Source: Maribellus comscasis (GTDB lineage Bacteria; Bacteroidota; Bacteroidia; Bacteroidales; Prolixibacteraceae). From it: a stretch of 64,000 nt of DNA. The stretch covers positions 5,654,001 to 5,718,000 of the forward strand of contig NZ_CP046401.1 of NCBI RefSeq assembly GCF_009762775.1, written 5' to 3'. The notes under the pieces were generated by a model. That model was not told the DNA's origin. It made no database searches and saw only the letters and a list, made by a program, of their open reading frames with translations. The position numbers and the translations under genes are program-made. This document shows positions 9,595-20,529 of the stretch, piece after piece (the first letter of the stretch is position 1; each line of letters opens with the position of its first letter).

Positions 9595-9686
9595 CGACCC
9601 GTTACAAAAGCTATTTGTTAAAGTGTAAAAAATGGGATTTTATCTGACAGACAATAAAAATTGGTTAGAATATATCTTACAACATA

Positions 9687-9738
9687 TTTTCTTTTCAAAC
9701 GCCCTCTTTTCATTAGGGGAGGGGATTTGAAAAGAAAA
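9687..9738. repeat. Long imperfect hairpin in the 9595-10016 intergenic region
   Basis: A perfect 13-bp inverted repeat (TTTTCTTTTCAAA at 9687-9699, complement at 9726-9738) encloses a second stem, CCCTC (9702-9706) with GAGGG (9719-9723). A looser outer symmetry is given by CAGACAA (9648-9654) and TTGTCTG (9762-9768). No T-run follows on the + strand, so it is a poor rho-independent terminator. It lies at the junction between the defence cargo and the conjugative backbone. The rest of the 422-bp gap shows no gene. Confidence 0.6.
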
Positions 9739-10016
9739 GAAAAAATGTAATTGGATTTAACTTGTCTGACAACGAAGATTGTCGAATGATATGCTAACTT
9801 TTACAGTTAAAGATAACAGAGCATCAATGATATTATTTATTATCCGTTAGAGTAGCCGAACTTCTATTAGTCTTTATTAAGCTTCCCGGAAACGCCACAA
9901 GCCACCACCTCAGTTCCTCAAACTACCACCATCCGTACATTCATTTATTTGTCATGTAGTTACGCATAAATTCGTCCATGCATCAATAGTGGTGCAACAA
10001 CTAAAACATTCGTAAG

Positions 10017-11477
10017 ATGGACGAAAAAATCAGTAACGACGACAAAAAAGTATTACTCGTTAAAGAAGCAAATGGCGGCAAAGTAAAAGCCGTCACCGGT
10101 ATGGATGAAAAAGGCAACATCCAAACCACGGAACCAACAGCAAAAAACCAAAACAGCCTTTTTGCCGTGAACACAAACGAAGCCATACTGGAGGCGTTTT
10201 TCAAAAAAATGGTAGAACAGGCGCAGCAACCCTCACACACGGGATTTTTTCTGATGACAGAAAAAATGCTGGATAAACTTATCAAAATCGACCTCGACCC
10301 TCACGAACTGGAACTACACCGTGTCAATCCGGTAGAGTATCTTGAAAAGGTACAGAAACAGAACGCGCAACAAACACAGGGTGGCGGTGATGAAACTACT
10401 CAAAGTACTTTCCAGCCGATGGATGTCAGTAAAATAGACCGGCAGGAACTCCAAAAATACGGAATCAACGCTGCCGATTTGGAACCTCATCTCAAAGCCA
10501 TGTCCTACGGACACAAATCACCGCAAATGATTCCCCTAAACCCTGAACTGGAACCAGGTATCCGCGTTCCCACCAAAGGACGTGTATCGCTGGAAGAGCA
10601 AGCCGACGGTTCGCTCAAAATCATACCACATTACTGGGAGGAAAAGCCTAACCTGGATGCCCCTTTTCACGGCGTACTTCTCAACGAACAGGATAAGGAA
10701 AACCTGCGGCAATCGTTGAACGCGGGCAGGGTGATTGAACTGGAACCTTCGCCCGGACAGAAAATCCCGGCTTTTGTTTCGCTCGACCGGCTTACCAACA
10801 AACTCGAAGCTCTGCCCGTGGAGAACATCTCCATTCCCAATAAAATAAAAGGGGCAGACCTTTCTGAAGGCCAGCAAAACAGGCTCGGAGCAGGAGAAAA
10901 AGTGCTGGTAGAGAAAATGGTTTCCCGCACAGGCCGGTTCTTTGATGGATATATCCAAATCAATGCTTCGGACAAAAAGTTTGATTTCTCTTATGAAGGG
11001 CTCGACCGTAACCGTTATTCACAAGAGAATAAGGAAGTCCGCCGCCAGCAGAAAGAAAATGCACCGGAAGGGGAATCAGAAAAACAAAAACAACTCTTCA
11101 TCCCCAAAAAATTGCTTGGCGTTGAGTTGACTGAAAAACAGCAGGAATTCCTCAAAGCAGGCCAGGCCACCTATATCAGGGGGATGCTGAAAGACGATAA
11201 GGGGGAACCATTCAATGCATGGGTAAAACCTAATCCTGAAAAAATGAAATTCGATTTTTTCAAATGGAACCCCGACAAAGCTAAAAAGCAGGGCGCAGAA
11301 GTGAAACCTGCAGAAGAAAGCAAAACGCAGGTAGCTGTCAACAACGATGGAAAAACCAATGAAGCGACCAAAAACGTGAAAGAGCCATTAAAACAGGGAC
11401 AGCAAAAACCCACCGAAAGCCAGTTTATGCAAGAAGCACGCAGGCCTGCTGCAAAGAAAAGCGGGATTAAAATCTGA
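10017..11477 (+). CDS. DUF4099/DUF3945 domain protein of conjugative elements
   Basis: The 486-aa protein is typical of Bacteroidota conjugative transposons. The N-terminal ~90 residues are charged. A DUF4099-like helical region lies around residues 135-185 (SKIDRQELQKYGINAADLE). After it come two DUF3945-type repeats: ISIPNKIKGADLSEGQQNRLGAG (about 275-297) and LFIPKKLLGVELTEKQQEFLKAG (about 360-382). Each is followed by a segment ending in KFDF. The C-terminal tail is low-complexity (KPAEESK...AAKKSGIKI). The molecular role is unknown; these proteins travel with topoisomerase and helicase genes, so a DNA-processing role is inferred. Confidence 0.8.
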   Translation: MDEKISNDDKKVLLVKEANGGKVKAVTGMDEKGNIQTTEPTAKNQNSLFAVNTNEAILEAFFKKMVEQAQQPSHTGFFLMTEKMLDKLIKIDLDPHELELHRVNPVEYLEKVQKQNAQQTQGGGDETTQSTFQPMDVSKIDRQELQKYGINAADLEPHLKAMSYGHKSPQMIPLNPELEPGIRVPTKGRVSLEEQADGSLKIIPHYWEEKPNLDAPFHGVLLNEQDKENLRQSLNAGRVIELEPSPGQKIPAFVSLDRLTNKLEALPVENISIPNKIKGADLSEGQQNRLGAGEKVLVEKMVSRTGRFFDGYIQINASDKKFDFSYEGLDRNRYSQENKEVRRQQKENAPEGESEKQKQLFIPKKLLGVELTEKQQEFLKAGQATYIRGMLKDDKGEPFNAWVKPNPEKMKFDFFKWNPDKAKKQGAEVKPAEESKTQVAVNNDGKTNEATKNVKEPLKQGQQKPTESQFMQEARRPAAKKSGIKI

Positions 11478-11626
11478 GTTCTGTTTTAAACAGTTCCGGC
11501 TGAAACCAACAGAAGACAATTTCAACCGGGAATGGTTATATTTACCACTGAATATACCGCTGCTTTCTTCAATAGGCATAACTTTTCTTTGTTTATTGCT
11601 TGTCGGTGACGGATATTTTAGTGGTA

Positions 11627-11655
11627 CGCTCCGGGTGGGAACCCGGGGCGTTTTT
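11627..11655 (+). terminator. Rho-independent terminator-like hairpin upstream of the DUF1896 gene
   Basis: Arms CGCTCCGGGT (11627-11636) and ACCCGGGGCG (11641-11650) pair over 10 bp with one G-T wobble around a GGGA loop and are followed by TTTTT. It lies 150 bp after the DUF3945 stop codon and 45 bp before the DUF1896 start. It could therefore terminate the first gene or act as an attenuator for the second transcript. Confidence 0.7.
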
Positions 11656-11699
11656 GCCTGATAAACCTTCCCTTTTTCAACCACTAAATATCCGTTATC

Positions 11700-12146
11700 A
11701 TGAGAAATACAAAAGATAAAACCGGGCAGGAATTGTCCTATTACAGGTTCTCCCTCCTTTCTTACCTGAAAGAGAACCACCCCAAACGCACCGGAAACGC
11801 AGCTTTTATAAAAGAACGTGCTGATGCCGCTGCAGAAACTTACAGCAATGCTGTTAAAAACGGTCAGACGCACATTGAAGCCGAAGAACTGGCTTCTGAA
11901 GTACTTTACCAGGGACTGCATTTTTCCGCTTACAACACCCTTGTTCACATTCTTTGGAACGAGTTTTCAGCAGAAATACCTGAAGAAAGGGCAAAGGAGA
12001 TTGCCCTTCAAATCTTACCTCTATGCAGTGAAGTGCTGGACAAATACGCCCTTACGGATGATTTTGCCAGTACTTCGCAATACGATGAATTATATACCGA
12101 ACTGACGGGAACCGTCGAAATACTGCTCGAAGATGGCTTACAATAA
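11700..12146 (+). CDS. DUF1896 family protein
   Basis: The 148-aa all-helical protein matches the DUF1896 family found only on Bacteroidota conjugative elements: an N-terminal [17 protein letters not shown], a central [17 protein letters not shown] and the C-terminal [19 protein letters not shown]. Its function is unknown. It overlaps the start of the methylase-helicase gene by 14 bp (12133-12146), implying coupled expression and a joint role in element DNA metabolism. No catalytic residues can be identified. Confidence 0.85.
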   Translation: MRNTKDKTGQELSYYRFSLLSYLKENHPKRTGNAAFIKERADAAAETYSNAVKNGQTHIEAEELASEVLYQGLHFSAYNTLVHILWNEFSAEIPEERAKEIALQILPLCSEVLDKYALTDDFASTSQYDELYTELTGTVEILLEDGLQ

Positions 12147-15100
12147 AAAGGCGCACCTGCGGGCAAATATCGATGCGATAAAAACGGCGTTTGCCCTTGA
12201 ACGGGAGAACCGTTGGGCAACAGCCGGGGAAAGGGAAATACTCGCCCGGTATTCCGGATTTGGTGCTATTAAGGAAATCCTCGACCCTCTGCCAACTAAT
12301 GGTTCAGCAAATCCCCTGATAAATGAGCTGCATGATGTTTTACGCGAAAATACCCGCGATGAAAAAGAATACAAACGCTTTTTCGACGGACTGAAAAATT
12401 CTATCCTGACGGCATTTTACACACCACCGGAAGTAGTAAATGCGCTGGCAGGGGCGCTTATTGACAACGGAATCAAATCATCCCGTCTGCTTGACCCGAG
12501 CGCAGGAACGGGTGTATTTACCCAGGCTTTTAAACAGCTTTCTCCCGACATGGAAGTAACCTGTTTTGAGAAAGACCCGATTACCGGAATGATACTCAAA
12601 CACCTTCACCCTGAAGATAAGGTAAGAGTAGAGGGTTTTGAAAATATTGAAAAGAAATATGCCGATTATTACGATGTGGCAGCAAGTAATATCCCGTTCG
12701 GGGATGTAGCGGTCTTCGACCCGGCTTTATTCTCCGACGGTGACCCGACAAAAAAGATTGCCTCACGTTCCATCCACAATTATTTTTTCCTGAAATCGGT
12801 GGATATGGTACGACCGGGAGGCCTAATAGCTTTTATTACTTCGCAGGGAGTACTGAATGCCCCGGCAAACCGCCCGGTGCGGGAATACCTGATGTTCCGT
12901 TGCGAGCCTGTTTCAGTTATCCGACTTCCAAATAATCTGTTTACTGAATTTGCTGGTACCGAAGTTGGCAGTGACCTGATAGTCCTTCAAAAACGGGAAC
13001 AAAAAGACCTGTCCGTTTCTACCCCCATAAAACAGGCATTTATTGAATCACGCACCTTGTCCAATGGGATAACGGTCAACAACAGTTTTAAAACCTTCGC
13101 CAGGGTGGTACACACCGATGCCAAAGTTGATACCGACCCATACGGCAAATCGGCAATGGTGTTCACCCATAAAGACGGCATTGAAGGAATTGCCAAAGAC
13201 CTGCGGCAAATGCTGAAAGAAGATTTCTCCCAACATTTGGACTTGCAGCATTATCAATCCCATGCCCAGGACACACCGGAAGAACAGGCAGCGGCCACCG
13301 TAAAAATCAAACCGGCGCTTGAATCAAATTTCAATGAACTCGATCCATTTTGGCAAGCTATCGAGGATAATTGGTTCCCCAACGATAATCAAACCGGAGC
13401 GGTAAAACCTACGATAGAAAATAAACCCGAACCACCTAAACAACAACCGATACATTCAGAGCAGGGTACGATTTTCAATGTGAACAATAGGGTCATTCAG
13501 AAAGAACCGACTAACGGGGCGAAATCCCGGCAAGCTGTTACGCAGGAACCGTTAATCAGTTTGTACGATTTGTTTGGCATTTCAGAAGAAGAGAGAAACG
13601 GGCAGAAACGTTCCAACCGGAGAAGGAACCAACAGCCCCAAAAACAGGAGCAGCAGGAAATTCCTTTCATGGAATGGCGCGAGCGGTTGCATTACGAAGG
13701 AATGCAAAAGAGGAGGCAACAGGAGAAAGAATCTCATAAAAACAGGAACGTACACGCGGTAAATGGTTCAAGAAAAGAAGAACAGGCGAAAAGTTTAGAA
13801 AGAGAACCGGAGCAGCGCAAACGTGAGGATGAGATGAAACCCGTACCGTTCAAAACTGAGTTGTTACCTCATTACCGGGAAGGTTCGCTGGTGTCCGACC
13901 AGTCCAACCGTATCGGTTATTTAAGAGATATTGAAGGTTTGCAACCCATGCTCTACTCTTTGGATATAAACAACACCCAAAAGCAAAAAGTATCTCTATA
14001 CATCGAAATACGGGACACTTATCACCATCTGTACCGCAACGAAGCCGAACGGCTGGAAGCCAATCCCGCCCTTCGCGAAATGCTGAACCGCCTGTACGAT
14101 AATTTTTCCTTTCGGTTTGGGTTACTCAACGACAAGAAAAACCTCGACCTGATTAAGATGGATGCACGGGGGACTGAGATTTTATCGTTGGAACGTTACA
14201 TTGACGGGAAAGCGGTAAAAGCCGATATTTTCAACCGTCCAGTTGTATTCAATCCAAACGAACCTACCTCCGTTGATACACCATATGACGCGCTGGCCGC
14301 TTCGCTTAACAAATATGCCGGGGTAAACCTGGGCCATATGGCATCATTGACCGGAAACACCGCCGATGACCTGAAAGAAGAACTGAAAGGGACAATTTAT
14401 TTCAATCCCATGACTGGCGGGTACGAGGTGGCTGATAAATTTATCTCGGGCAATGTTATTTCAAAAGCCGAAGAAGTGGAACATTTCCTGGAACACAATC
14501 CCGGACACCGTGAGGCGGAAGAATCGTTACATGCATTACGAGAAGCTATACCAAAACCCATTGCCTTCGACGACCTTGATTTTAATTTTGGTGAACGCTG
14601 GATTCCGACAGGAGTTTATAACAAATATGCTTCACACCTTTTTGATACAGAAGTGAACATCCACTACGCTTCCAGCCGTGATGAGTTCAGCGTTCAATCC
14701 GACTATTCGAATGCAAAGATTTCTGACCAGTATGCAGTGAAGTCACAAAGCCGCACTTTCAACGGGCTTGCCCTGATGAAACACGCTTTGCAGAACACTT
14801 CACCAAATATTACCAAAACAATCCTGGTGGACGGAGAGGAAGTAAAAGTGCGCGACGGGGAAGCCATCCAGCTTGCCAATACCCGTATCGATGAGATGCG
14901 TAATGGTTTTTCCGACTGGCTCCGTGAACAGTCGCCGGAGTTCAAAGACCGGCTGGCCGGTTTGTACAACCGTACCTTCAACTGTTTTGTCCGCCCGGCC
15001 TATGACGGTTCGCACCAGAGTTTTCCGGGACTTGACCTGAAAGGACTTGGTATTGACGCCCTCTACCGAAGCCAGAAAGATGCTATCTGGATGGACAAAC

Positions 15101-17775
15101 TCAACGGAGGCGGAATTTGCGACCACGAGGTAGGTGGTGGGAAAACGCTCATCATGTGTTGCGGTGCTTATGAGAAGAAACGCCTGAGATTGGTCAACAA
15201 ACCAATGATTACCGGTTTGAAAGCCAATATTCATGAGATTGCCAAAACATTCTGTACGGCCTATCCCAATGCCCGTGTGCTGTATCCGGGCAAGGAGGAT
15301 TTTACACCCAAAAACAGGCAACGGATTTTCAACGAGATAAAAAATAACGATTGGGATGCTGTAATCCTTACACATGAACAGTTTGGTATGATTCCCCAGT
15401 CACCGGAGGTACAGCGCTATATTTTGCAGGCGGAACTTGACAGCGTGGAGGAAAACCTCGAAGTCCTCAAACGGCAGGGCAAAGAAGTCTCGCGTGCTAT
15501 GCTGAAAGGTTGTGTGAAACGTAAACTAAACCTGGAAGCCAAGCTCAAACAGGTTACTTTCAACATTGAAAACCGGAAGGACGATGCAGTGGATTTTCGA
15601 CTAATGGGAATAGACCATTTGTATGTGGATGAATCGCATAAATTCAAGAACCTGACTTTTAATACCCGACATGACCGGGTAGCCGGGCTGGGAAATCCTG
15701 AAGGCAGCCAGCGGGCATTGAATATGCTCTTTGCGATTCGTACCATACAGGAGCGCAATGGAAAGGATCTGGGGGCAACCTTTCTTTCAGGAACCACCAT
15801 CTCGAATTCGTTAACGGAATTGTACCTGTTGTTTAAGTATCTCCGTCCAAAGGAACTGGAACGGCAAAACATTAAAACATTCGATGCCTGGGCAGCTATT
15901 TTTGCAAAGAAAAGCATCGACTACGAATTTTCGGTAACCAATGAGATCGTACAAAAAGAACGTTTCCGTTATTTTATTAAGGTGCCGGAACTGGCGCAGT
16001 TCTATGCCGAGATTACGGACTACCGTACCGCTGCCGATATTGGTATTGACCGTCCGAAGAAAAACGAAATCCTGCACAACATTCCACCGACACCGGACCA
16101 GCTTGGTTTTATAAACCGCCTGGTTCAATTTGCAAAAACCGGTGATGCGACATTGTTGTTCCGCTCCCCCCTGAACGAGCGGGAAGAAAAAGCAAAAATG
16201 CTGATTGCAACGGATTATGCCCGGAAAATGTCACTGGATATGCGTATGGTCGATTCCCGCTTTGAAGACCATATCGACAACAAAGCAAGTCATTGTGCCC
16301 GTATGATTAATGGCTACTACAGGAAGTACAACGGGCATAAAGGGACACAGTTTGTATTCAGTGACCTGGGGACCTATAAACCGGGAGAATGGAATGCTTA
16401 CAGCGAAATTAAGCGCAAACTGGTGGAAAACCACAACATTCCGGCACACGAAATCCGTTTCATACAGGAAGCAAAAACAGAAAAAGCCCGGAAAATGATG
16501 ATAGCTGATATGAACAACGGGAGAATCCGGGTGATGTTTGGCTCCACTGAAATGCTGGGAACAGGCGTAAACGCCCAGAAACGTGCAGTAGCTGTTCATC
16601 ATTTGGACTGTCCATGGCGTCCGTCGGATTTGGAACAACGAGATGGAAGGGCAGTAAGGAGGGGCAATGAAATAGCCAAAACAGTTGCAGGGAACCAAGT
16701 GGATGTTATTCTTTACGCTGTGGAAAAATCATTGGATGCCTATAAATTTGGCTTGCTACATAACAAACAACTTTTTATCCGCCAGTTAAAAAACAACAAC
16801 CTTGGATGTCGAACCATTGATGAAGGGGCAATGGACGAAAAAAGCGGCATGAACTTTTCTGAGTATGTGGCTATCTTATCGGGTAATACGGAATTGCTTG
16901 AAAAAGCAAGGCTGGAAAAGAAAATTGCAGCACTGGAAAGCGAACGCCATGCATTTATCAGGGGAAAGTCATCGAGCCGGTACAAGCTGGAGAATATTAC
17001 ACAAACGGTCGAACGCTATAAAGAGCTTATTGAGCGTATCTCCAAAGACGAGGAGAACTTCAAATCCCGCGTCCAAACCAACGAAGACGGTTCCTACCGT
17101 AACCCGATACAGTTGGACGGCGTTACAGGCAGCGACTTTAAACTAATCGGGAAAAAGCTGAATGAAATTGCAGGTACTGCCAAAACGCATGGTACACATG
17201 AGACAATTGGAAGTTTGTACGGATTCACTCTTTATGTAAAAAGTGAAACCACGAATAAAGATGGTCTCGATTTCATACAAAACCGTTTTTCTGTTCGTGG
17301 CGATGGAGAAATATTTTATCAATACAACAACGGGCAGATGGCCGTTGACCCAAAGCTTGCTTCACAAAATTTTCTTCATGCTTTAGTGGAAAATATGCCA
17401 CGGCTGTTAGAACGTTATAAAACGGATAACGAAAAACTATTAAAGGATATTCCTGTGCTCAAAGAAGTGGTGGAAAGTACCTGGCGAAGGGAACCTGAAT
17501 TGGTTGAATTAAAATCGGAACTGGCAAAGCTGGAACGGCAAATTCAGCAGTCGTTAAAGTCAACTGGTGAAACAGAAAGACAGATTTCTGCTCCGGTTAA
17601 TGGAGCTGTAAGCAAGATACCTCCATCCGAAAAGTATAAACAGGAAGAGTCACCTAAAATACCGGAACGGCTACGGAAAATTGCTGAAGCTTCAGACGGA
17701 AGAATTATTATTGCTGGTATTGGTCATTCTGCAAAACAGGATAATCCCATCGTTTCTAAAAGTTTGAAAGTATAG
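12133..17775 (+). CDS. N6-adenine methylase-SNF2-type helicase fusion of conjugative element
   Basis: A 1880-aa protein. The N-terminal methyltransferase domain has motif [10 protein letters not shown] (residues 121-129) and catalytic motif IV NIPF (186-189), a variant of the N-P-P-F of N6-adenine methylases. A linker of about 400-650 residues rich in Gln, Lys and Glu follows. The helicase part has Walker A VGGGKT near residue 1001, a DESH box near residue 1164, and the motif VI run [13 protein letters not shown] near residue 1503. The C-terminal 300 residues are coiled-coil-like. Such giants are conserved in Bacteroidota integrative elements. They probably protect or process element DNA, though their activity is uncharacterised. 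The variant motif IV leaves methylation activity uncertain. Confidence 0.85.
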   Translation: MAYNKKAHLRANIDAIKTAFALERENRWATAGEREILARYSGFGAIKEILDPLPTNGSANPLINELHDVLRENTRDEKEYKRFFDGLKNSILTAFYTPPEVVNALAGALIDNGIKSSRLLDPSAGTGVFTQAFKQLSPDMEVTCFEKDPITGMILKHLHPEDKVRVEGFENIEKKYADYYDVAASNIPFGDVAVFDPALFSDGDPTKKIASRSIHNYFFLKSVDMVRPGGLIAFITSQGVLNAPANRPVREYLMFRCEPVSVIRLPNNLFTEFAGTEVGSDLIVLQKREQKDLSVSTPIKQAFIESRTLSNGITVNNSFKTFARVVHTDAKVDTDPYGKSAMVFTHKDGIEGIAKDLRQMLKEDFSQHLDLQHYQSHAQDTPEEQAAATVKIKPALESNFNELDPFWQAIEDNWFPNDNQTGAVKPTIENKPEPPKQQPIHSEQGTIFNVNNRVIQKEPTNGAKSRQAVTQEPLISLYDLFGISEEERNGQKRSNRRRNQQPQKQEQQEIPFMEWRERLHYEGMQKRRQQEKESHKNRNVHAVNGSRKEEQAKSLEREPEQRKREDEMKPVPFKTELLPHYREGSLVSDQSNRIGYLRDIEGLQPMLYSLDINNTQKQKVSLYIEIRDTYHHLYRNEAERLEANPALREMLNRLYDNFSFRFGLLNDKKNLDLIKMDARGTEILSLERYIDGKAVKADIFNRPVVFNPNEPTSVDTPYDALAASLNKYAGVNLGHMASLTGNTADDLKEELKGTIYFNPMTGGYEVADKFISGNVISKAEEVEHFLEHNPGHREAEESLHALREAIPKPIAFDDLDFNFGERWIPTGVYNKYASHLFDTEVNIHYASSRDEFSVQSDYSNAKISDQYAVKSQSRTFNGLALMKHALQNTSPNITKTILVDGEEVKVRDGEAIQLANTRIDEMRNGFSDWLREQSPEFKDRLAGLYNRTFNCFVRPAYDGSHQSFPGLDLKGLGIDALYRSQKDAIWMDKLNGGGICDHEVGGGKTLIMCCGAYEKKRLRLVNKPMITGLKANIHEIAKTFCTAYPNARVLYPGKEDFTPKNRQRIFNEIKNNDWDAVILTHEQFGMIPQSPEVQRYILQAELDSVEENLEVLKRQGKEVSRAMLKGCVKRKLNLEAKLKQVTFNIENRKDDAVDFRLMGIDHLYVDESHKFKNLTFNTRHDRVAGLGNPEGSQRALNMLFAIRTIQERNGKDLGATFLSGTTISNSLTELYLLFKYLRPKELERQNIKTFDAWAAIFAKKSIDYEFSVTNEIVQKERFRYFIKVPELAQFYAEITDYRTAADIGIDRPKKNEILHNIPPTPDQLGFINRLVQFAKTGDATLLFRSPLNEREEKAKMLIATDYARKMSLDMRMVDSRFEDHIDNKASHCARMINGYYRKYNGHKGTQFVFSDLGTYKPGEWNAYSEIKRKLVENHNIPAHEIRFIQEAKTEKARKMMIADMNNGRIRVMFGSTEMLGTGVNAQKRAVAVHHLDCPWRPSDLEQRDGRAVRRGNEIAKTVAGNQVDVILYAVEKSLDAYKFGLLHNKQLFIRQLKNNNLGCRTIDEGAMDEKSGMNFSEYVAILSGNTELLEKARLEKKIAALESERHAFIRGKSSSRYKLENITQTVERYKELIERISKDEENFKSRVQTNEDGSYRNPIQLDGVTGSDFKLIGKKLNEIAGTAKTHGTHETIGSLYGFTLYVKSETTNKDGLDFIQNRFSVRGDGEIFYQYNNGQMAVDPKLASQNFLHALVENMPRLLERYKTDNEKLLKDIPVLKEVVESTWRREPELVELKSELAKLERQIQQSLKSTGETERQISAPVNGAVSKIPPSEKYKQEESPKIPERLRKIAEASDGRIIIAGIGHSAKQDNPIVSKSLKV

Positions 17776-17783
17776 TATACAAC

Positions 17784-17823
17784 GAAAAGAGCCGGTACTC
17801 TATAACCGATACCGGCACTTTTC
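17784..17823. terminator. Bidirectional terminator between helicase and HTH genes
   Basis: GAAAAG-A-GCCGGTA (17784-17797) pairs with TACCGGC-A-CTTTTC (17810-17823), a 13-bp stem with one internal mismatch. A T-rich tract follows on the + strand. It lies 8 bp after the helicase stop codon, between convergent genes, so it can serve both directions. Confidence 0.8.
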
Positions 17824-17880
17824 TTTTAACTTCCCAATCTGCACCGTTTAACAACGAAGCGGGTAAAGCAAAAAAAACAC

Positions 17881-18195
17881 TCATTTTTTATCTTTCCGGT
17901 TACGCCGTGTATGAAAACGGCTAAAATGAGTTTCAATGAATTTCATGACATCTGATTCTTTATAGAAAGTTTTATGATATATCATTTGAAAGGGCAGTTC
18001 GCCTGATGAACGGTAACGCTGTAATGTTCGTTTGCTGACATTAAGCATCCGGCATACATCGTAATTATCCAGCAATTTTTCGCCATCAAATAAAGGAACT
18101 TCTTCCTCTGGGTCGCCCAGCTTGTCAACAACGTCATCCAGCTTTGAATTTAAACGCTGCATCCAGCTGTCAAAATATTCCTTCTCTATAAACAT
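17881..18195 (-). CDS. Excisionase-like helix-turn-helix protein
   Basis: The 104-aa protein has an N-terminal coiled segment (residues 5-27), then a MerR/excisionase-type winged HTH (HTH_17) at about residues 40-90: the core NYDVCRMLNVSKRTLQRYRSSGELPF and the wing YKESDVMKFI. Such proteins (Xis-like or RteC-adjacent HTH) in CTnDOT-type elements help control excision. It ends in a basic tail. It is convergent with the methylase-helicase and lies 173 bp downstream of RteC on the same strand. DNA binding is well supported; the excision role is inferred from context. Confidence 0.8.
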   Translation of the reverse strand: MFIEKEYFDSWMQRLNSKLDDVVDKLGDPEEEVPLFDGEKLLDNYDVCRMLNVSKRTLQRYRSSGELPFQMIYHKTFYKESDVMKFIETHFSRFHTRRNRKDKK

Positions 18196-18368
18196 AACGG
18201 TAACTCATTGAATTACGGCAAAGTTATATGCTGTTAGCATGGATGATTAGGAAGTCGGTATCACTTTTTTTTGAAATAATTTCCGACAACTTGATATTCA
18301 ATGACTTTCACGGAGTATTTAAAGGAAACAGCCATGAAAAAAATAGAAGGATACTCGGTATTGATTGT

Positions 18369-19199
18369 CTATTTCTTTCTTCCCATACGCCGGAGTAGGG
18401 CAGCTTTTAGCTTATCCAAAAAGGGAGTAGGAATATTCCGGGTTTTCATTTCGCTAAAGGCACGAGAGAGATTTTTATCAAGTTGAATATTAAAAACGTT
18501 TTGGATATAATCAGAAAGTTGTGTTAGTGGCACATTTCCGAAGGTACTGTCACTGTCCCAGGAATAGAGCTGTTCCATTAATTCTGTTTTAGTCCCTCGC
18601 CACGTTAGTTTAATTAAAGGAAATCCTGAAGGGAGAATCGTTAGTCCATTGGTATCCAATTGTTCTAGCTCTTGCATCAAGTAAGCTAAAAGCATATCAT
18701 TGGATAATATTTTAGCAACTTTAAAGTCGCAATTCGTCGAAAATTTTGGATCGAGTTCGTAGTAAAATGTTTCGAGATATTGTTCTGTGTCCGTCTTCCC
18801 TCTTAAAAAATACAAGGAATCTAGATGAGTAGCACCTGAACGATAATACCGGATAAAATCCAAGCGTTTAAGATTATATTTGTTTATCTCATTCAATTCT
18901 TCGCTTAAATACTCCTTTTGTTTGTCTGTCCCTGCAGGACGGTTCATTTCAATGTTGTACAGCTTTCTGTAATAAATTAACCGATAACAGAATTTAGGTT
19001 TGATTTCTTTGAAAAAAGAGATTTCTTCCTCTTCATTTTTAAATTGATAGGATAGAATAAAAGTCTTTAGCTGATCAAACGCTTCGGCAAGCACATGAGA
19101 GGCTTCTAATGATTTCTTCAGAACATTGAAACCTGATGATTCAATTCGGTTAATAGCTTCATCGGTTTCCTTGCGTAGTTTGGAGATGTATTCAAGCAT
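18369..19199 (-). CDS. rteC: RteC domain regulator of conjugative-element excision
   Basis: The 276-aa protein matches RteC. It has an N-terminal helical half (YISKLRKETDEAINRIE...FFKEIKPKFCYRLIYYRKLYNIE) and a C-terminal winged-helix half with LTWRGTKTELMEQLYSW (about residues 205-222) followed by the FGNVPLTQLSDYIQNVFN helix pair. In CTnDOT, RteC is the tetracycline-cascade transcription factor that activates the excision operon. Neither rteA/rteB nor a tetQ-like gene is visible, so the controlling signal is unknown. It marks the right-hand end of recognisable element functions in this window; no integrase follows within it. Confidence 0.85.
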   Translation of the reverse strand: MLEYISKLRKETDEAINRIESSGFNVLKKSLEASHVLAEAFDQLKTFILSYQFKNEEEEISFFKEIKPKFCYRLIYYRKLYNIEMNRPAGTDKQKEYLSEELNEINKYNLKRLDFIRYYRSGATHLDSLYFLRGKTDTEQYLETFYYELDPKFSTNCDFKVAKILSNDMLLAYLMQELEQLDTNGLTILPSGFPLIKLTWRGTKTELMEQLYSWDSDSTFGNVPLTQLSDYIQNVFNIQLDKNLSRAFSEMKTRNIPTPFLDKLKAALLRRMGRKK

Positions 19200-19491
19200 G
19201 CTTTATATATTAAATAAATCAGTAAACTAGTGAGATTATTAGTAATTCATAATTCATTCTCTGCTAGTTGCATTTTTGTTTTTCTAAATGACTAGCGTCT
19301 TTTATTTTGTTAATTTTAAAAAAAAAAATATAACTCTTCTTCAAGTTTTTTTTAATACAATATTTAGGCTAAAGCCATTCATGAAAAATGATAATATTAT
19401 TAACTCTAAATATATTTCGACATCTTATTGACTATCTATTGCTTTAGTTATTTGTATCTTGGATTAAACGCAGATGAATTAAAAATTATCT

Positions 19492-20184
19492 TTAATTGAG
19501 AAACTGCATTTTTTCCAAGAACTTCAATAAACCATACAAGGTGATTATTATCGCTGCACTTATAATAGTATTTGCACTTCCAATTTGCCCATTACAGAAA
19601 AGTAAAACATCAATCACCGAAAAATAAAGAAACCACGAATTATACTCTTTTTTCAGAGCCCATTTCCAATTAAAGTGAAATCCTTTAAAAGCAGTATCAA
19701 TAAGGCTGAGATCTGGGAGTAGCATACTTACTTCTGATTTATATTTTTTGTATTCTTCACCATATTTTTCCAATAACATATTTTCTTCAGCCTTAATAAT
19801 TGCTAAGTATAAGAGTAAGAATACTGGAAATATTATTAGAACAAAAAACATCGAGTTGGCAAATATTCCAAAACCTAATAGCAATAGCAGATTTCCTAAA
19901 TACATTGGATTTCTGCATAAAGAATATATGCCATTGGGAACATGAATTGTAGCGTAAATCTTCCTTTGAGAATTTCCCTTGATAACATACTCGAGCCCAA
20001 TAGTAATGCTCCTTATTAAAACTCCAGCAATAATAAGAGCTCCACCAATTAAGAATGACCATTCCCATGGGAAAATGGTAGAAGACGGTAAAAAAAGTCC
20101 GGCATGAAGAATTGGAAATATAATTTGCCGGTAACGAAGAATCCAGTTTCCAAACTTTATAAACATAACCGTTGACTGTAACAA
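19492..20184 (-). CDS. Isoprenylcysteine/phospholipid methyltransferase-like membrane protein
   Basis: The 230-aa protein has about five to six membrane helices and the ICMT/PEMT signature NGIYSLCRNPMYLGN (about residues 83-97). A cytosolic EEN-x-LLEKYGEEYKKY segment (about 132-148) typically binds AdoMet together with that motif. Members methylate carboxyl or amino groups of lipids or isoprenylated substrates; the bacterial substrates are mostly unknown. A 25-bp TetR-type operator lies about 270 bp upstream, just behind the TetR gene. It is the last gene of cassette A. The ATG at position 7 (MFIKFG) is a plausible alternative start. Confidence 0.75.
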   Translation of the reverse strand: MLQSTVMFIKFGNWILRYRQIIFPILHAGLFLPSSTIFPWEWSFLIGGALIIAGVLIRSITIGLEYVIKGNSQRKIYATIHVPNGIYSLCRNPMYLGNLLLLLGFGIFANSMFFVLIIFPVFLLLYLAIIKAEENMLLEKYGEEYKKYKSEVSMLLPDLSLIDTAFKGFHFNWKWALKKEYNSWFLYFSVIDVLLFCNGQIGSANTIISAAIIITLYGLLKFLEKMQFLN

Positions 20185-20452
20185 AAATACATTTGGATGA
20201 TATTGTTATATTGAAATCTCTTTAAATATTCCCTGATTGTCTCTTAAAAGGATTATGTTCGGTGGAGTGATTAAGCAATCTGTTTTATTTAATCTATAAC
20301 TATTAACAGATACACCTATGATAAACTGACAAATACTGAAATACACAATTTTATTCATAACTCTGCATTTATTTTCATCGTTCAATGATTGCTATAATCA
20401 TGTTAAACAATAGCATATTAATTGAAAAAAATAACAAAACAATACACACTGT

Positions 20453-20477
20453 CTGACTAATATTGTTTTATGGTCAA
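20453..20477. promoter_or_regulatory. TetR-type operator upstream of the methyltransferase gene
   Basis: CTGACTA-N11-TGGTCAA, 25 bp, matches the shared operator with one mismatch in each arm. On the minus strand a CAATATA complement (20475-20481) gives a near TAnnTTTG -7 box reading into the methyltransferase. The rest of the 345-bp gap (20185-20529) is AT-rich with no gene; a degenerate TTTAGTCAT half-site lies near 20498. Confidence 0.65.
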
Positions 20478-20529
20478 TATATGAAAATATTTAAACATTT
20501 AGTCATATTTTGCAATTTTTATTAAGTAG

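Noticed and set aside
15417..15917. 166-codon minus-strand frame inside the methylase-helicase gene
   Set aside because: Antisense of conserved helicase motifs; composition and lack of domains argue against it.
17784..17823. Strong inverted repeat considered as an attachment site
   Set aside because: Position between convergent genes and the T-rich flank fit a terminator better.
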